This document shows, in pieces, positions 53,082 to 61,533 of a stretch of 64,000 nucleotides of DNA (positions are counted from its first letter, which is position 1; each line of letters opens with the position of its first letter). The stretch lies in the NCBI RefSeq assembly GCF_904842695.1, contig NZ_CAJGWQ010000002.1, positions 124,001 through 188,000 of the forward strand, read 5' to 3'. The notes below the pieces were generated by a model, which was given only the letters and a program-made list of their open reading frames with translations, was not told the origin of the DNA and did no database searches. A program made the translations under genes and the position numbers. This DNA comes from Gulosibacter hominis. Its GTDB lineage: Bacteria; Actinomycetota; Actinomycetes; Actinomycetales; Microbacteriaceae.

Positions 53082-54724
53082 TCGGCGGCCGGATGGTTTA
53101 CCGCATCGCGCAGATTCGCCATGATCTCAAGCTGATAAGGGGCGATGACACTGCCCGAGATGCGGCAGTCGAGCACCCAGGTGCCCTCGCCGCGGGCGGT
53201 GCACCAGGTGGCCCATGAGTCGAGATCGCTCAGTCGTCGCACCACGGTAGCGTGGGCGCCGACGCCGAGTGCGAGCTGCGCGAAATCCACCTCGTCAATG
53301 CGCATCGGGCGCTCATCAAGCCCGAGTGAACCGTACTGGGTGGTTTCTGCGGTGTAGGCGGCGTCGTTAAATACGATCACGGTGGCACGCCGGGCGGTGC
53401 GCACGAGCGAGTCGAGATCGGCCAGGCCCATCAGCCCGCCGCCATCGCCGGTGGCTACCACTAGCATCCGCTCACCGGCCGCTCGGGCGGCACCAGCAGC
53501 GGCCGGGAACCCGAGCCCGATCGACTGAAAGTGGGTGCCCACCAGCAGCATGCTGCCGGCACTCGGCAGCCGCAGGTGGGTGTTCGGCCAGCCGATGAAA
53601 TGGCCGCCATCGGTACACACCAGCCGCGCATCCGGTAGCTGCGCGTCAATGGCGGCGATGAGCCCGCGCGGGTCAAGACGGCCATCCTCCGCGAACTCGG
53701 GTGTATCGCCGCGATCGAACTGGGCGTCCACCACCTCAGCCGGGTCGACGCCGGGCCAGCTCTCGCGGGAGGCAACCTCGGTCAACAGTGCCATCGCAGT
53801 GGCGCTCGCGTCGGCACGAATGTGCGCGGTCACGGCCGGATGCGTGGGGCGTTTGGCAATATCCACCTGCACGAGCTCAGCCTGCGGGAAAAGACGCCCG
53901 AACCCCATCGTGAACTGGTTGAGGCCCGCGCCGAAGGCAATGACCAGGTCAGCCTGCGCGAGATAGCCCGCGGTGCGTGGCGACGAAAATCCGCCACACA
54001 CGCCGGCGTCGAGCTGCCGGCCCGCGAAGAGCCCGCGTGCGGGAGCGGTAGTGACCGTAATTGCGCCGATACGGTCGGCGAGCTCGGAAAGCGCGGGCCC
54101 GGCGTCGCGCGCACCCACGCCGGCCAGGATGATCGGACGCTTGCACTCACGCAGCCGGCCGACAAGTTTTGCGAGCGCGTCAGCGTCCGGCAACAGGAGG
54201 TTTCCGGGTGCGAGCTCGGGGATGAACTCGGGCTCGGCAGTCTCGACAGTGGGCAGGTCGTAGGGAAGCGCAAGTATCACCGGGGTGCGCTCGCGCAGCG
54301 CCCTGCTGAGTGCGTGCACGGTGTCGGCACCGGGTGTGTCGATGGTGACTGTGACGGTGGGTACACCGCAGGCTGAGGCGAGCGCGGCCTGGTCGACATC
54401 CCACGGTCGCCGACCGCCGGTGGGTTCATCACCGACCAGCACGATCATGGGGCTGCGAGCAAGGGCAGCTTCAGCGAGGGCCGTGAGCGTGTTGGTGAAA
54501 CCCGCGCCATAGGTGGTGGTGGCGATGGCAAGCTTGCCGGTTGCGCGCCAGTAGGCATCGGCGGATGCGACGGCTCCGGCCTCGTGCCGAACCGCGGTAT
54601 AGCGGGCATCGGTGTGCTGCAGTAGTGCATCCACTACGAAAGCGTTGCCATTGCCGAGCAGTCCGAACACTTCGGAGACGTGGGCGGCGAGTACCCGGGC
54701 AACGCGCTCGGCGACCGTGGGCAT
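53078..54724 (-). CDS. Thiamine diphosphate-binding enzyme (acetolactate synthase/decarboxylase-like)
   Basis: The 548-residue protein has the three domains of the ThDP enzyme family. The N-terminal Pyr domain holds the catalytic Glu in AVRHEAGAVASADAYWR (about residue 48), a central Rossmann-like domain follows, and the C-terminal PP domain shows GDGGGLMGLADLDSL with VIVFND as the ThDP/Mg2+ motif. The substrate is not predictable: acetolactate synthase, benzoylformate decarboxylase-like or other 2-oxo acid enzymes are possible. Its partners hutG and gltS suggest a role in amino acid (glutamate) breakdown. CAGGAG precedes the start. Confidence 0.83.
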   Translation of the reverse strand: MPTVAERVARVLAAHVSEVFGLLGNGNAFVVDALLQHTDARYTAVRHEAGAVASADAYWRATGKLAIATTTYGAGFTNTLTALAEAALARSPMIVLVGDEPTGGRRPWDVDQAALASACGVPTVTVTIDTPGADTVHALSRALRERTPVILALPYDLPTVETAEPEFIPELAPGNLLLPDADALAKLVGRLRECKRPIILAGVGARDAGPALSELADRIGAITVTTAPARGLFAGRQLDAGVCGGFSSPRTAGYLAQADLVIAFGAGLNQFTMGFGRLFPQAELVQVDIAKRPTHPAVTAHIRADASATAMALLTEVASRESWPGVDPAEVVDAQFDRGDTPEFAEDGRLDPRGLIAAIDAQLPDARLVCTDGGHFIGWPNTHLRLPSAGSMLLVGTHFQSIGLGFPAAAGAARAAGERMLVVATGDGGGLMGLADLDSLVRTARRATVIVFNDAAYTAETTQYGSLGLDERPMRIDEVDFAQLALGVGAHATVVRRLSDLDSWATWCTARGEGTWVLDCRISGSVIAPYQLEIMANLRDAVNHPAAD

Positions 54725-54769
54725 AGTGACTCCTGAATTTCGCGTCGTTGCGGAATTGTTCTGTGCAGA

Positions 54770-54800
54770 CTGTACCCGAATCAGTTGATTGCGGGTACAG
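54770..54800 (-). promoter_or_regulatory. 9-bp inverted repeat between gltS and the ThDP-enzyme gene
   Basis: CTGTACCCG (54770-54778) and CGGGTACAG (54792-54800) are perfect inverted arms around 13 bases, 46 bases before the start of the ThDP gene. No T-run follows on either strand. It could be an operator, for example of the IclR regulator of this module, or a weak terminator of the gltS message. Confidence 0.45.
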
Positions 54801-54854
54801 CCTGTTAACAGAATCTTTCGTGTTCGCTGCGAACTGTCAGGTGTCGGGATGTTG

Positions 54855-56150
54855 TTAGCCGACCCAGTTCATGCAGAACACAATCCAGGGCAGTGCGACG
54901 ATGTCGATGAGTACCGCACCTGCCAGCGGCACGATCAGGAATGCCCGTTCAGATCGCACCCCGAAACGCTGGTTGAGTGCATCCATATTTGCCATTGCGT
55001 TCGGTGTGCCACCGAGCCCGTGGCCGAGCATGCCCGCCACCATAGTGGCGGCGTCGTAGTTGCGACCGAGTAGCGGGAAGACGACGAAGAGGGTGAACAG
55101 GATGATAAAAATCACCTGCACCACCAGCAGGATGATGAGCGGCAGCGCGAGCGATGCCAGGTCCCAAATCCGCAGCGTCATCATCGCCATCGTCAAGAAA
55201 AAGCCCAGGGTGAATTTGGAGATCAGCCCGAGCGCCGCATCGTCGAGTTTGACCAGTTTCGTGAGGTCGTTGATATTGCGGAAGGCGACGGCAACGACCA
55301 TAGCCCCTACGTATCCGGGCAGCGAAAAACCGGTGGCGTCGCTAAACCATTCACCCAACAGCGTGCCGAGCACCATAATGACCGCGATCACCACGGTCGC
55401 GTTCAGCAGCGGGCGGTAGAAGGCACCCTTTTCGGGAGCATCCTCAAATTCGGCGTCCTCAAAGTTCCCGAGTTCCTCATCCACGGTTTCGATCGCGCGG
55501 GTGCCGGCACTAGCCGGTAGCGACGCGCCACGTACATGCTGGTGGTGGCCCGCTGCGACCTGCGCTGTGGCTTTCGGGATTTCGATCTTCCGACGTTCGA
55601 TGAGCCAGCCGGCAATCGGGCCACCGAGCAGACCACCGGCGATCAGCCCGAACGTTGCCGCGGCGAGTGCGACTGCGTTTGCACCCTGCGCGCCCATTGC
55701 CTCCGCCTCGGGGCCAAACGCTGCTGCCGCGCCGTGTCCACCCTCAAGGCTGACCGCGCCGGCCATGATGCCCAGCAGCGGGTCGACACCGACGACCTGT
55801 GCCATGCCGATACCGATGAGGTTTTGCATGATGGCGAGGGTCCAGCAGGCAACGAGGTAGACGATGAGCAGCCGTCCGCCCTTGCGCAAGAGGGCGAAGC
55901 TACCGGCCAGTCCCACCGTGGTGAAAAATGCCACCATTGCCGGGGTCTGCAGCGAGGTGTCGAACTCCAAGCTGGCAACGCCGGTCTGATGCAGCACCAG
56001 GGTTAGCAGCGCAAAAAAGAACCCGCCGATTACCGGCCCGGGAATCGCAAAACGGCGCAGCACCGCAAATCGGGCGCGCACTGATTCACCCAAAACGAGT
56101 AGCAGTAGCGCGAGTGCGGTTGTTTGAACGAGATTGACTTCAACGGTCAT
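54855..56150 (-). CDS. gltS: Sodium/glutamate symporter
   Basis: The 431-residue transporter has about eleven membrane helices and both re-entrant-loop motifs of the GltS family: GAVSLEGGHGAAAAFGP (about residues 131-147) and the C-terminal GMLGHGLGGTPNAMANM. It imports glutamate with Na+. I use the ATG at 56150, which overlaps the hutG stop (ATGA) and has AAAGGA eight bases before it; a TTG at 56156 is also in frame. Being co-encoded with a formimidoylglutamase supports a link to glutamate metabolism. Confidence 0.93.
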   Translation of the reverse strand: MTVEVNLVQTTALALLLLVLGESVRARFAVLRRFAIPGPVIGGFFFALLTLVLHQTGVASLEFDTSLQTPAMVAFFTTVGLAGSFALLRKGGRLLIVYLVACWTLAIMQNLIGIGMAQVVGVDPLLGIMAGAVSLEGGHGAAAAFGPEAEAMGAQGANAVALAAATFGLIAGGLLGGPIAGWLIERRKIEIPKATAQVAAGHHQHVRGASLPASAGTRAIETVDEELGNFEDAEFEDAPEKGAFYRPLLNATVVIAVIMVLGTLLGEWFSDATGFSLPGYVGAMVVAVAFRNINDLTKLVKLDDAALGLISKFTLGFFLTMAMMTLRIWDLASLALPLIILLVVQVIFIILFTLFVVFPLLGRNYDAATMVAGMLGHGLGGTPNAMANMDALNQRFGVRSERAFLIVPLAGAVLIDIVALPWIVFCMNWVG

Positions 56151-57091
56151 GTGCAATTCCTTTGCGAGATGATGCGGTCGATAAGGCGCGCGCCAATGCG
56201 TGCCGTGCGACCATCAATGTCAAAACGGGGGTTGAGTTCAGCAATATCGGCGATGCGGAGCTTGCCAGACGATGCCACGCGGTCGACGACCGCCTGAATT
56301 ATTTCGGGAACCACGCCGAGGGCTGCGGGCGCGCTCACACCTGGAGCCACCGCGGCCGGCAGGACGTCAAGATCGATGGTGAGATACAGATCATCGATCT
56401 CGGCAAGGTGGTCATCAACGAAAGCCAGCACCTGATCGATCCGGTCAATTCGGCACTCGTCATCGAGCAGGTATCGTGCCCCGATGCTGTCTGCTCGCTC
56501 AAAGAGCGTGCGGGTGTTTGTTGCGCGGCCGATGCCAATCACGCGGTATTTCACCTGGCGGCCGTGAGCAAGCTCAGCCTCCGCAATCTGGGCGAATCCC
56601 GTTCCCGAAGTTGGCTGGTCGGCGGCGCGCAAATCAAAATGTGCATCCAGGTTGAGCACACCGAGGGTGCGCCGGCGATCGATGCCGAGCCCGGCGTTGA
56701 CACCGAGATAGCTTGCGTAGGCCACCTCATGACCGCCGCCGAGAACGAGAGGGAAGTGGCCGGCCTGTAGCGCCTGCGCGACCGCTTCGCCCAGTTCAGC
56801 TTGGGCTGCTTCGAGGTCGGTGCCGTCAACGACGATATTGCCGGCGTCGTAGCGGCGGAGGTCATCGTGAATCGCCAGTGGCGCAAGCGCCTTTCGCAGC
56901 GCTTCGGGGCCGTCTGCTGCGCCGACTCTGCCGCCGTTGCGGCGTACCCCTTCGTCGCTGGCGAAGCCGATGAGCACCGCGCCGGATGCGTCGGCTTCAG
57001 AATAGGGGCGGATTGTTGAGTGCCAGCGTGCGTGCGGTGCTCCCGGGCCATCATCCCGCCCGGTCCACCGGTTTGGTTCGATTCGGGTCAT
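56147..57091 (-). CDS. hutG: Formimidoylglutamase-like ureohydrolase
   Basis: The 314-residue Mn2+-dependent ureohydrolase shows the metal-binding motifs GGGHEVAYASYLG, NLDAHFDLR and TIDLDVLPAAVAPGVSAPA (the last covering residues around 228-246). The GGGHE form is typical of formimidoylglutamase, which yields glutamate and formamide in histidine breakdown, rather than agmatinase (usually GGDH). No hutH, hutU or hutI genes are in the window, so a different guanidino/formimino substrate remains possible. The start overlaps the iclR stop. Confidence 0.85.
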   Translation of the reverse strand: MTRIEPNRWTGRDDGPGAPHARWHSTIRPYSEADASGAVLIGFASDEGVRRNGGRVGAADGPEALRKALAPLAIHDDLRRYDAGNIVVDGTDLEAAQAELGEAVAQALQAGHFPLVLGGGHEVAYASYLGVNAGLGIDRRRTLGVLNLDAHFDLRAADQPTSGTGFAQIAEAELAHGRQVKYRVIGIGRATNTRTLFERADSIGARYLLDDECRIDRIDQVLAFVDDHLAEIDDLYLTIDLDVLPAAVAPGVSAPAALGVVPEIIQAVVDRVASSGKLRIADIAELNPRFDIDGRTARIGARLIDRIISQRNCT

Positions 57092-57822
57092 GCTTTTCCT
57101 CCACTCAGTTCATCGGAAGTTCTGCAAACCATGTCAATTAAGCGGTTTGTTCGGCCCTGGACGCGCAGTTCGGGCGCCATGATGGTGACGGTACCGAGCA
57201 GCGCGCCGTCGGCGTCGATCACCGGTGCACTCGCGCCCCACACACCGGGATCGAGCACTCCGGTGCTGACGGCATAACCGTCGGTGATGGCCCGATTGCA
57301 CTCGTGTTCAATCGTTTCGATAGTTGACGTATCGAGGTCATAGTGGGCGTAGGTGCGCTGACGACGAGCCTGCGAGAGCCGTGACAGCAGCGCCGTTGCG
57401 GTGGCGCCGTGCAGTAGCGGCTGCGTGGCGCCGGTCGAAAAACTGCAGCGGAGGGTGCGATGTGTTTCGACCGCCTCAACGCAGAGCGCTTCGTTGCCGT
57501 AGGGGATGAGAAAAGCAGCCAATTCACCGCTATCAGCAACGAGTTTTTCGAGCTGCGGCGCCACCGCGCTGTGTTTGAGAGCGTGTTCGCGATACCGCTG
57601 CGCGAGGGGGATTGAGCCCGGCCCGGCCGAATAGCGCCCGGTTGCGACCCGTCGGGTAAATCCGGCGTCATTGGTGGCGGCGAGGATGCGGTAGATGGTG
57701 CTGGCTGGGATTTTGGTGCGTTCGGAGAGTTCGTGGACGTCAAGATCGTCTGCTTTTGACAGTGCGTTGAGTACTGCGAGCACACGGTCGGTGACGCGGC
57801 GATGCGTTTCGTGTGTGCTCAC
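57088..57822 (-). CDS. IclR family transcriptional regulator
   Basis: The 244-residue regulator has an N-terminal winged helix (about 10-65; IPASTIYRILAATNDAGFTRR) and a C-terminal effector-binding domain (about 80-240) with the IclR pattern CVEAVETHRTLRCSF and GYAVSTGVLDPGVWGASAPV. It is the first gene of a coupled operon with hutG and gltS and so probably controls it in response to a small acid or amino acid. A long inverted repeat 85 bases upstream is the likely site. Confidence 0.92.
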   Translation of the reverse strand: MSTHETHRRVTDRVLAVLNALSKADDLDVHELSERTKIPASTIYRILAATNDAGFTRRVATGRYSAGPGSIPLAQRYREHALKHSAVAPQLEKLVADSGELAAFLIPYGNEALCVEAVETHRTLRCSFSTGATQPLLHGATATALLSRLSQARRQRTYAHYDLDTSTIETIEHECNRAITDGYAVSTGVLDPGVWGASAPVIDADGALLGTVTIMAPELRVQGRTNRLIDMVCRTSDELSGGKA

Positions 57823-57906
57823 GCTGGCTCCTTTGCTCCGATTTTTTGCACAGACTGCTTCGGCTGCGATGCGATCAGAATAGGGATCCTGTCTCCTGCC
57901 AACCAG

Positions 57907-57935
57907 AGATAATTCTCACTAATTGAGAATTATCT
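57907..57935. promoter_or_regulatory. Perfect 12-bp inverted repeat, putative IclR-family operator
   Basis: AGATAATTCTCA (57907-57918) and TGAGAATTATCT (57924-57935) flank a CTAAT spacer. The site is far more AT-rich than its surroundings and lies 85 bases from the iclR start, where an operator for autoregulation is expected. No T-tract follows and no gene ends here, so it is not a terminator. Confidence 0.6.
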
Positions 57936-58061
57936 GATTGATGATGTTGCGGATGCACTTCACTTGCCGATGCGCATAGCTCGCTTAATGCACATCGCCG
58001 GTTCGCGCGGTGGCGCCGCCACCCTTTGTGTCGAGCGCTCGCTGGTCGTGTGGAAAGAGGC

Positions 58062-58070
58062 TTATCCACA
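58062..58070 (+). promoter_or_regulatory. Exact DnaA-box sequence upstream of yraN
   Basis: TTATCCACA matches the DnaA-box consensus and lies in the middle of a short inverted repeat (AGAGG at 58056-58060, CCTCT at 58075-58079). It is 72 bases from the yraN start. One box can arise by chance, but it could mark DnaA control of the yraN-comM-dprA genes. Confidence 0.35.
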
Positions 58071-58141
58071 GAGACCTCTGCGCGATGCTCCCAAACGTTT
58101 CTGCTGCGGCAAGCTGCTGGCACATTCATCCAGGAGGTGTC

Positions 58142-58507
58142 ATGAACCAACGCATCGCACTCGGCCGTCGCGGGGAAGACCTCGCGCTCGCCTACCTCGA
58201 AGACGCGAACTACGAGATCCTTGACCGGAATTGGCGCTGCCGGGCCGGTGAAATCGACATCGTTGCCCGCGACGCCCACTACCTCATCTGCGTAGAGGTG
58301 CGCACTCGCAGCGGCATCGGTTTTGGTGACCCGCTCGAATCGCTCACCGCAGACAAACTCGCCCGGATGCGCGATCTTGCGCTCGCGTGGCGAGGTGAGC
58401 ATCCCGAATTTTCGGGACTGCTGCGCCTTGACGCCATCGGAGTGCTGCTCACTCGAGCAGGCGAACCGAAGCTGCGTCACATCGTCGGTTTGGGAGCACG
58501 AAACTGA
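58142..58507 (+). CDS. YraN/UPF0102 family nuclease-like protein
   Basis: The 121-residue protein of the YraN family has the restriction-endonuclease-like fold, with GRRGEDLALAYL near the start, GEIDIVARD, and CVEVRTRSG as the D-ExK-type site. It is usually found before comM and dprA and may act in DNA processing or recombination, but no activity is established. CAGGAGG lies before the ATG at 58142; the longer frame from 58010 has no family support. Its TGA overlaps the comM ATG. Confidence 0.93.
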   Translation: MNQRIALGRRGEDLALAYLEDANYEILDRNWRCRAGEIDIVARDAHYLICVEVRTRSGIGFGDPLESLTADKLARMRDLALAWRGEHPEFSGLLRLDAIGVLLTRAGEPKLRHIVGLGARN

Positions 58508-60063
58508 TGCTCGGGGTGCCGGTACGCACCTGGGCAATGGCGCTCCAGGGCCTGGGCGGACAGCCCATTGAAGTGCAGGCGGTGGTGCTGTCGGGGCTGC
58601 CGCGAGTCATTGTGGTGGGGCTGCCGGACGTGGCAATCGGTGAGGCCACCGACCGCATCCGCGCGGCGTTTGGTGCGCTCGGCAAAACGCTGCCGCCGCA
58701 TCGCATCACCCTCAATCTCTCGCCGGTGGATCTTCCCAAACACGGCGCCGGATTCGATCTCGCGATGGCGGTGGCACTATTAGCGGTGAGCGGTGTAATT
58801 GATTCGCAGGTGGCCGAGCGTGCCGTGCACATTGGTGAGCTCGGGCTTGACGGTGCCGTGCTGCCGGTGCGCGGGGTATTGCCAGCCGTGGTCGCGGCTC
58901 GCGAAGCCGGCTTCAGCACCGTGGTGGTGCCACGGGCCTGCGCCACTGAGGCCGAACTAGTGACCGGGATTCGAGTGGTGGCAGTAGGTTCGCTGCACGA
59001 GCTCGCCCGACACTACGGAGCTGACATCGAGGTGCCGGCACCCCAGCGACATGAACTCACCCAGATCGTGCCGCCAAGCCCCACCTGCAGTCCGAAAGAT
59101 CTGGCCGATGTGCTGGGCATGGATGACGCGGTGCGCGCGCTACTGATCGCGGCAGCGGGACGCCACCACCTCAGCATGATCGGCCCGCCGGGAAGCGGTA
59201 AAACTATGCTCGCCGAACGACTGCCGGGCATCCTGCCACCACTCGATGCCCAGGCCGCAGTAACCGTCGCCGCCCTGCAATCGCTGTGCGGTATCCCGAT
59301 TGGAACCGAACTCAACCGCACCCCGCCCCTCCAAGCTCCGCACCACAGCGCCACTCAGGTCGCGCTCGTCGGGGGAGGCAGCGGTAACCGCATCAACCCC
59401 GGTGCGATTTCGCTCGCGTCCCACGGAGTGCTCTTTCTTGATGAAGCCCCCGAGTTTTCGCGCAGTGTGCTCGACGCACTTCGCCAACCACTCGAGTCGG
59501 GCGAAATCACCATCCACCGCGCACGCGCAAGCGCCACCTACCCCGCAAACCCACTGCTTGTGCTGGCTGCTAACCCGTGCCCGTGCGGCAATGCCGACGT
59601 GCCGGGTGCCGAGTGCAGCTGCGCACCGAGTGTGCGGCACCGTTATTTGCGGCGCTTGAGCGGGCCACTGCTCGACCGCATCGACCTGCAAGTGCGCGTG
59701 GTGCCACCGAGCGTCGCGGCAATGCGGCTGGCAGCAGCCGGTAGCCAGGGGAGTGTGTCAACGGCGATCGCCGCCGAACAGGTGCTTGCCGCTCGCGAAC
59801 GAGCCGCTGCCCGGCTTAGCCCGCTCGGATTTCGAGTGAATGCCGAGATCGACGCGGCGGCGCTGCGACGCGTGGAACTGCGCCCCGAACCGGGCGCCGG
59901 CCAGCCGCTCGACCGAGCCCTTGAACGAGGGCTCATCACCATGCGCGGATACACGCGCGCACAGCGAACCGCTTGGACCATAGCCGACCTCGCCGGCGCC
60001 GACCGCCCCAACCGCGACCACATCAGCGAATCGCTGTGGTTTCGCACCGCCTCACGGCACTAA
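58507..60063 (+). CDS. comM: YifB/ComM family Mg-chelatase-like AAA+ ATPase
   Basis: The 518-residue protein has an N-terminal Lon-S5-like domain (LSGLPRVIVVGLPDVAIGEATDRIRAA split over residues 24-51), Walker A GPPGSGKTMLAERLPG (about residue 222), the YifB-type GVLFLDEAPEFSRSVLDALRQPLE, ANPCPCGN with further cysteines, and a C-terminal Mg-chelatase domain. ComM in transformable bacteria is a branch-migration helicase in recombination of incoming DNA. The pairing with dprA is conserved. Confidence 0.93.
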   Translation: MLGVPVRTWAMALQGLGGQPIEVQAVVLSGLPRVIVVGLPDVAIGEATDRIRAAFGALGKTLPPHRITLNLSPVDLPKHGAGFDLAMAVALLAVSGVIDSQVAERAVHIGELGLDGAVLPVRGVLPAVVAAREAGFSTVVVPRACATEAELVTGIRVVAVGSLHELARHYGADIEVPAPQRHELTQIVPPSPTCSPKDLADVLGMDDAVRALLIAAAGRHHLSMIGPPGSGKTMLAERLPGILPPLDAQAAVTVAALQSLCGIPIGTELNRTPPLQAPHHSATQVALVGGGSGNRINPGAISLASHGVLFLDEAPEFSRSVLDALRQPLESGEITIHRARASATYPANPLLVLAANPCPCGNADVPGAECSCAPSVRHRYLRRLSGPLLDRIDLQVRVVPPSVAAMRLAAAGSQGSVSTAIAAEQVLAARERAAARLSPLGFRVNAEIDAAALRRVELRPEPGAGQPLDRALERGLITMRGYTRAQRTAWTIADLAGADRPNRDHISESLWFRTASRH

Positions 60064-60096
60064 CCCGAGTCGCCAGCGCTCTCAGAGAGGACCAAC

Positions 60097-61404
60097 ATGC
60101 CCGCTCAAACCCGGCAATCACACACCGACGCGTTCCTGCGCGACGCCGCCCCGATACTCGCCGCAGCACAGCCGCTGCTGGTTCCGCTGCGCACACAATT
60201 GCAGGCTGTTGATCCGGCAGCACTGCTCGCCAGAGTGTGCTGGTCAGGGATCTGCGAACCCGGTGACCGCGCCGCCGGAGCGCTGATTGCAAATCTCGGG
60301 CCTGAGGCAATATTCCCGCTGTTGGCCGGCCATGACGGAGTGGTGGTTGAAGCACTCAGCGAATATCAGCTGCACGACGAGCATGATTGGCCGGCGGCAT
60401 TTGCGCGCTGGCGACCGCGACTGCATCCCGAGCGAATTTATGCCGCCCTGCGCAATGCCGCCCAGGTGAATGCCACAGTGGTGGTGCCGGGCGATGTGGC
60501 CTGGCCCAAGGGATTGGATGCGCTCGGCGAGAGCCAGCCACACGCGCTGTGGGTGCGCGGCCAGCTTGATGCGCTCGCGGGATGCGAGCAGAGCGTCGCC
60601 ATAGTCGGTGCCCGCGCCGCATCCAATTACGGTGTCGAAACCACCGCCGATCTGACTTCCGGGCTGAGTGATCAGCGCTGCACGATCGTTTCGGGCGGCG
60701 CCTACGGCATTGACGCGGCCGCGCACCGCACCGCAATCGCCAGCGATGCCCCGACCGTGGCCGTCCTCGCTGGCGGTGTCGATCGTCTCTATCCCGCCGC
60801 CCACCGCGGGCTTTTTACCCAAATCATCGGCTCGGGTGCCGTGATATCAGAGCTCATCGTGGGGCAGGCCCCCGAGCGCTGGCGATTCATTCAACGCAAT
60901 CGCATCATCGCAGCACTGGCAGCAGTCACCGTCGTCGTCGAAGCCGGGCGGCGTTCGGGCGCGCTGCACACCGCACGCAGCGCGCTCGAGATCGGCCGCG
61001 CGGTGGGGGCAGTGCCGGGCCCGATTCACTCGGCTGCTTCAGCGGGATGTCATCAGCTCATTCGTGATGGGCTGGCGCAACTGGTCACCGGCGCCGACGA
61101 CATCATGCAGCTTTGGCGAGAAAGCACTGGGCTCGGCTGGTGCAGTCCCGAACTGCAGCTCGACATTGACGAACCGGCCACACCGCAGCGCAGCGACTAT
61201 GCCCGGCTCGCGACAGCGCACAGTGATGCTGCTCGCCGCATCTACGACGCGCTGCGGCCACGCAGTGCCAAACCGCCGGAAGCGCTCGCAGCCCACGCCG
61301 GGATGTCGATGAATGAGGTGCGAGCCGCACTCGTTGAACTTGAAATGGGTGGTCTGGCGGTGCCGTGCGACACCGGCTGGCGGCGTGGTGAGCAACGCCA
61401 TTAG
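60097..61404 (+). CDS. dprA: DNA-processing protein DprA
   Basis: The 435-residue protein has an N-terminal helical part, the central Rossmann-like DprA domain (about residues 145-340) with VAIVGARAAS, IVSGGAYGIDAAAHR and FIQRNRIIAAL, and a C-terminal winged helix. It loads RecA on single-stranded DNA during transformation; in non-transformable species its role is not clear. It is somewhat longer than classic DprA (about 360 residues) because of the N-terminal segment. Confidence 0.94.
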   Translation: MPAQTRQSHTDAFLRDAAPILAAAQPLLVPLRTQLQAVDPAALLARVCWSGICEPGDRAAGALIANLGPEAIFPLLAGHDGVVVEALSEYQLHDEHDWPAAFARWRPRLHPERIYAALRNAAQVNATVVVPGDVAWPKGLDALGESQPHALWVRGQLDALAGCEQSVAIVGARAASNYGVETTADLTSGLSDQRCTIVSGGAYGIDAAAHRTAIASDAPTVAVLAGGVDRLYPAAHRGLFTQIIGSGAVISELIVGQAPERWRFIQRNRIIAALAAVTVVVEAGRRSGALHTARSALEIGRAVGAVPGPIHSAASAGCHQLIRDGLAQLVTGADDIMQLWRESTGLGWCSPELQLDIDEPATPQRSDYARLATAHSDAARRIYDALRPRSAKPPEALAAHAGMSMNEVRAALVELEMGGLAVPCDTGWRRGEQRH

Positions 61405-61533
61405 TGGCGGTGCCCGTCGCGCTGGTGCGCGCGTGGGTGGGTTTTGCTGGGAGCTCAGCGTCAGCCGCAAGGTCTGCCGCCACGCTGGCGCGCGGGTGAT
61501 GGGTTGGCCCGCCGACACTGTCAGACTGGGGGT

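Larger units (their letters stand above)
57823..58141. other. 319-base intergenic region between divergent iclR and yraN
   Basis: No gene is seen in this gap. It holds a 29-bp AT-rich inverted repeat near the iclR side and an exact DnaA-box sequence near the yraN side, both listed separately, plus a strong CAGGAGGTGTC ribosome-binding site (58132-58142) for yraN. The region marks the right border of the IclR-hutG-gltS-ThDP module. Confidence 0.7.
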
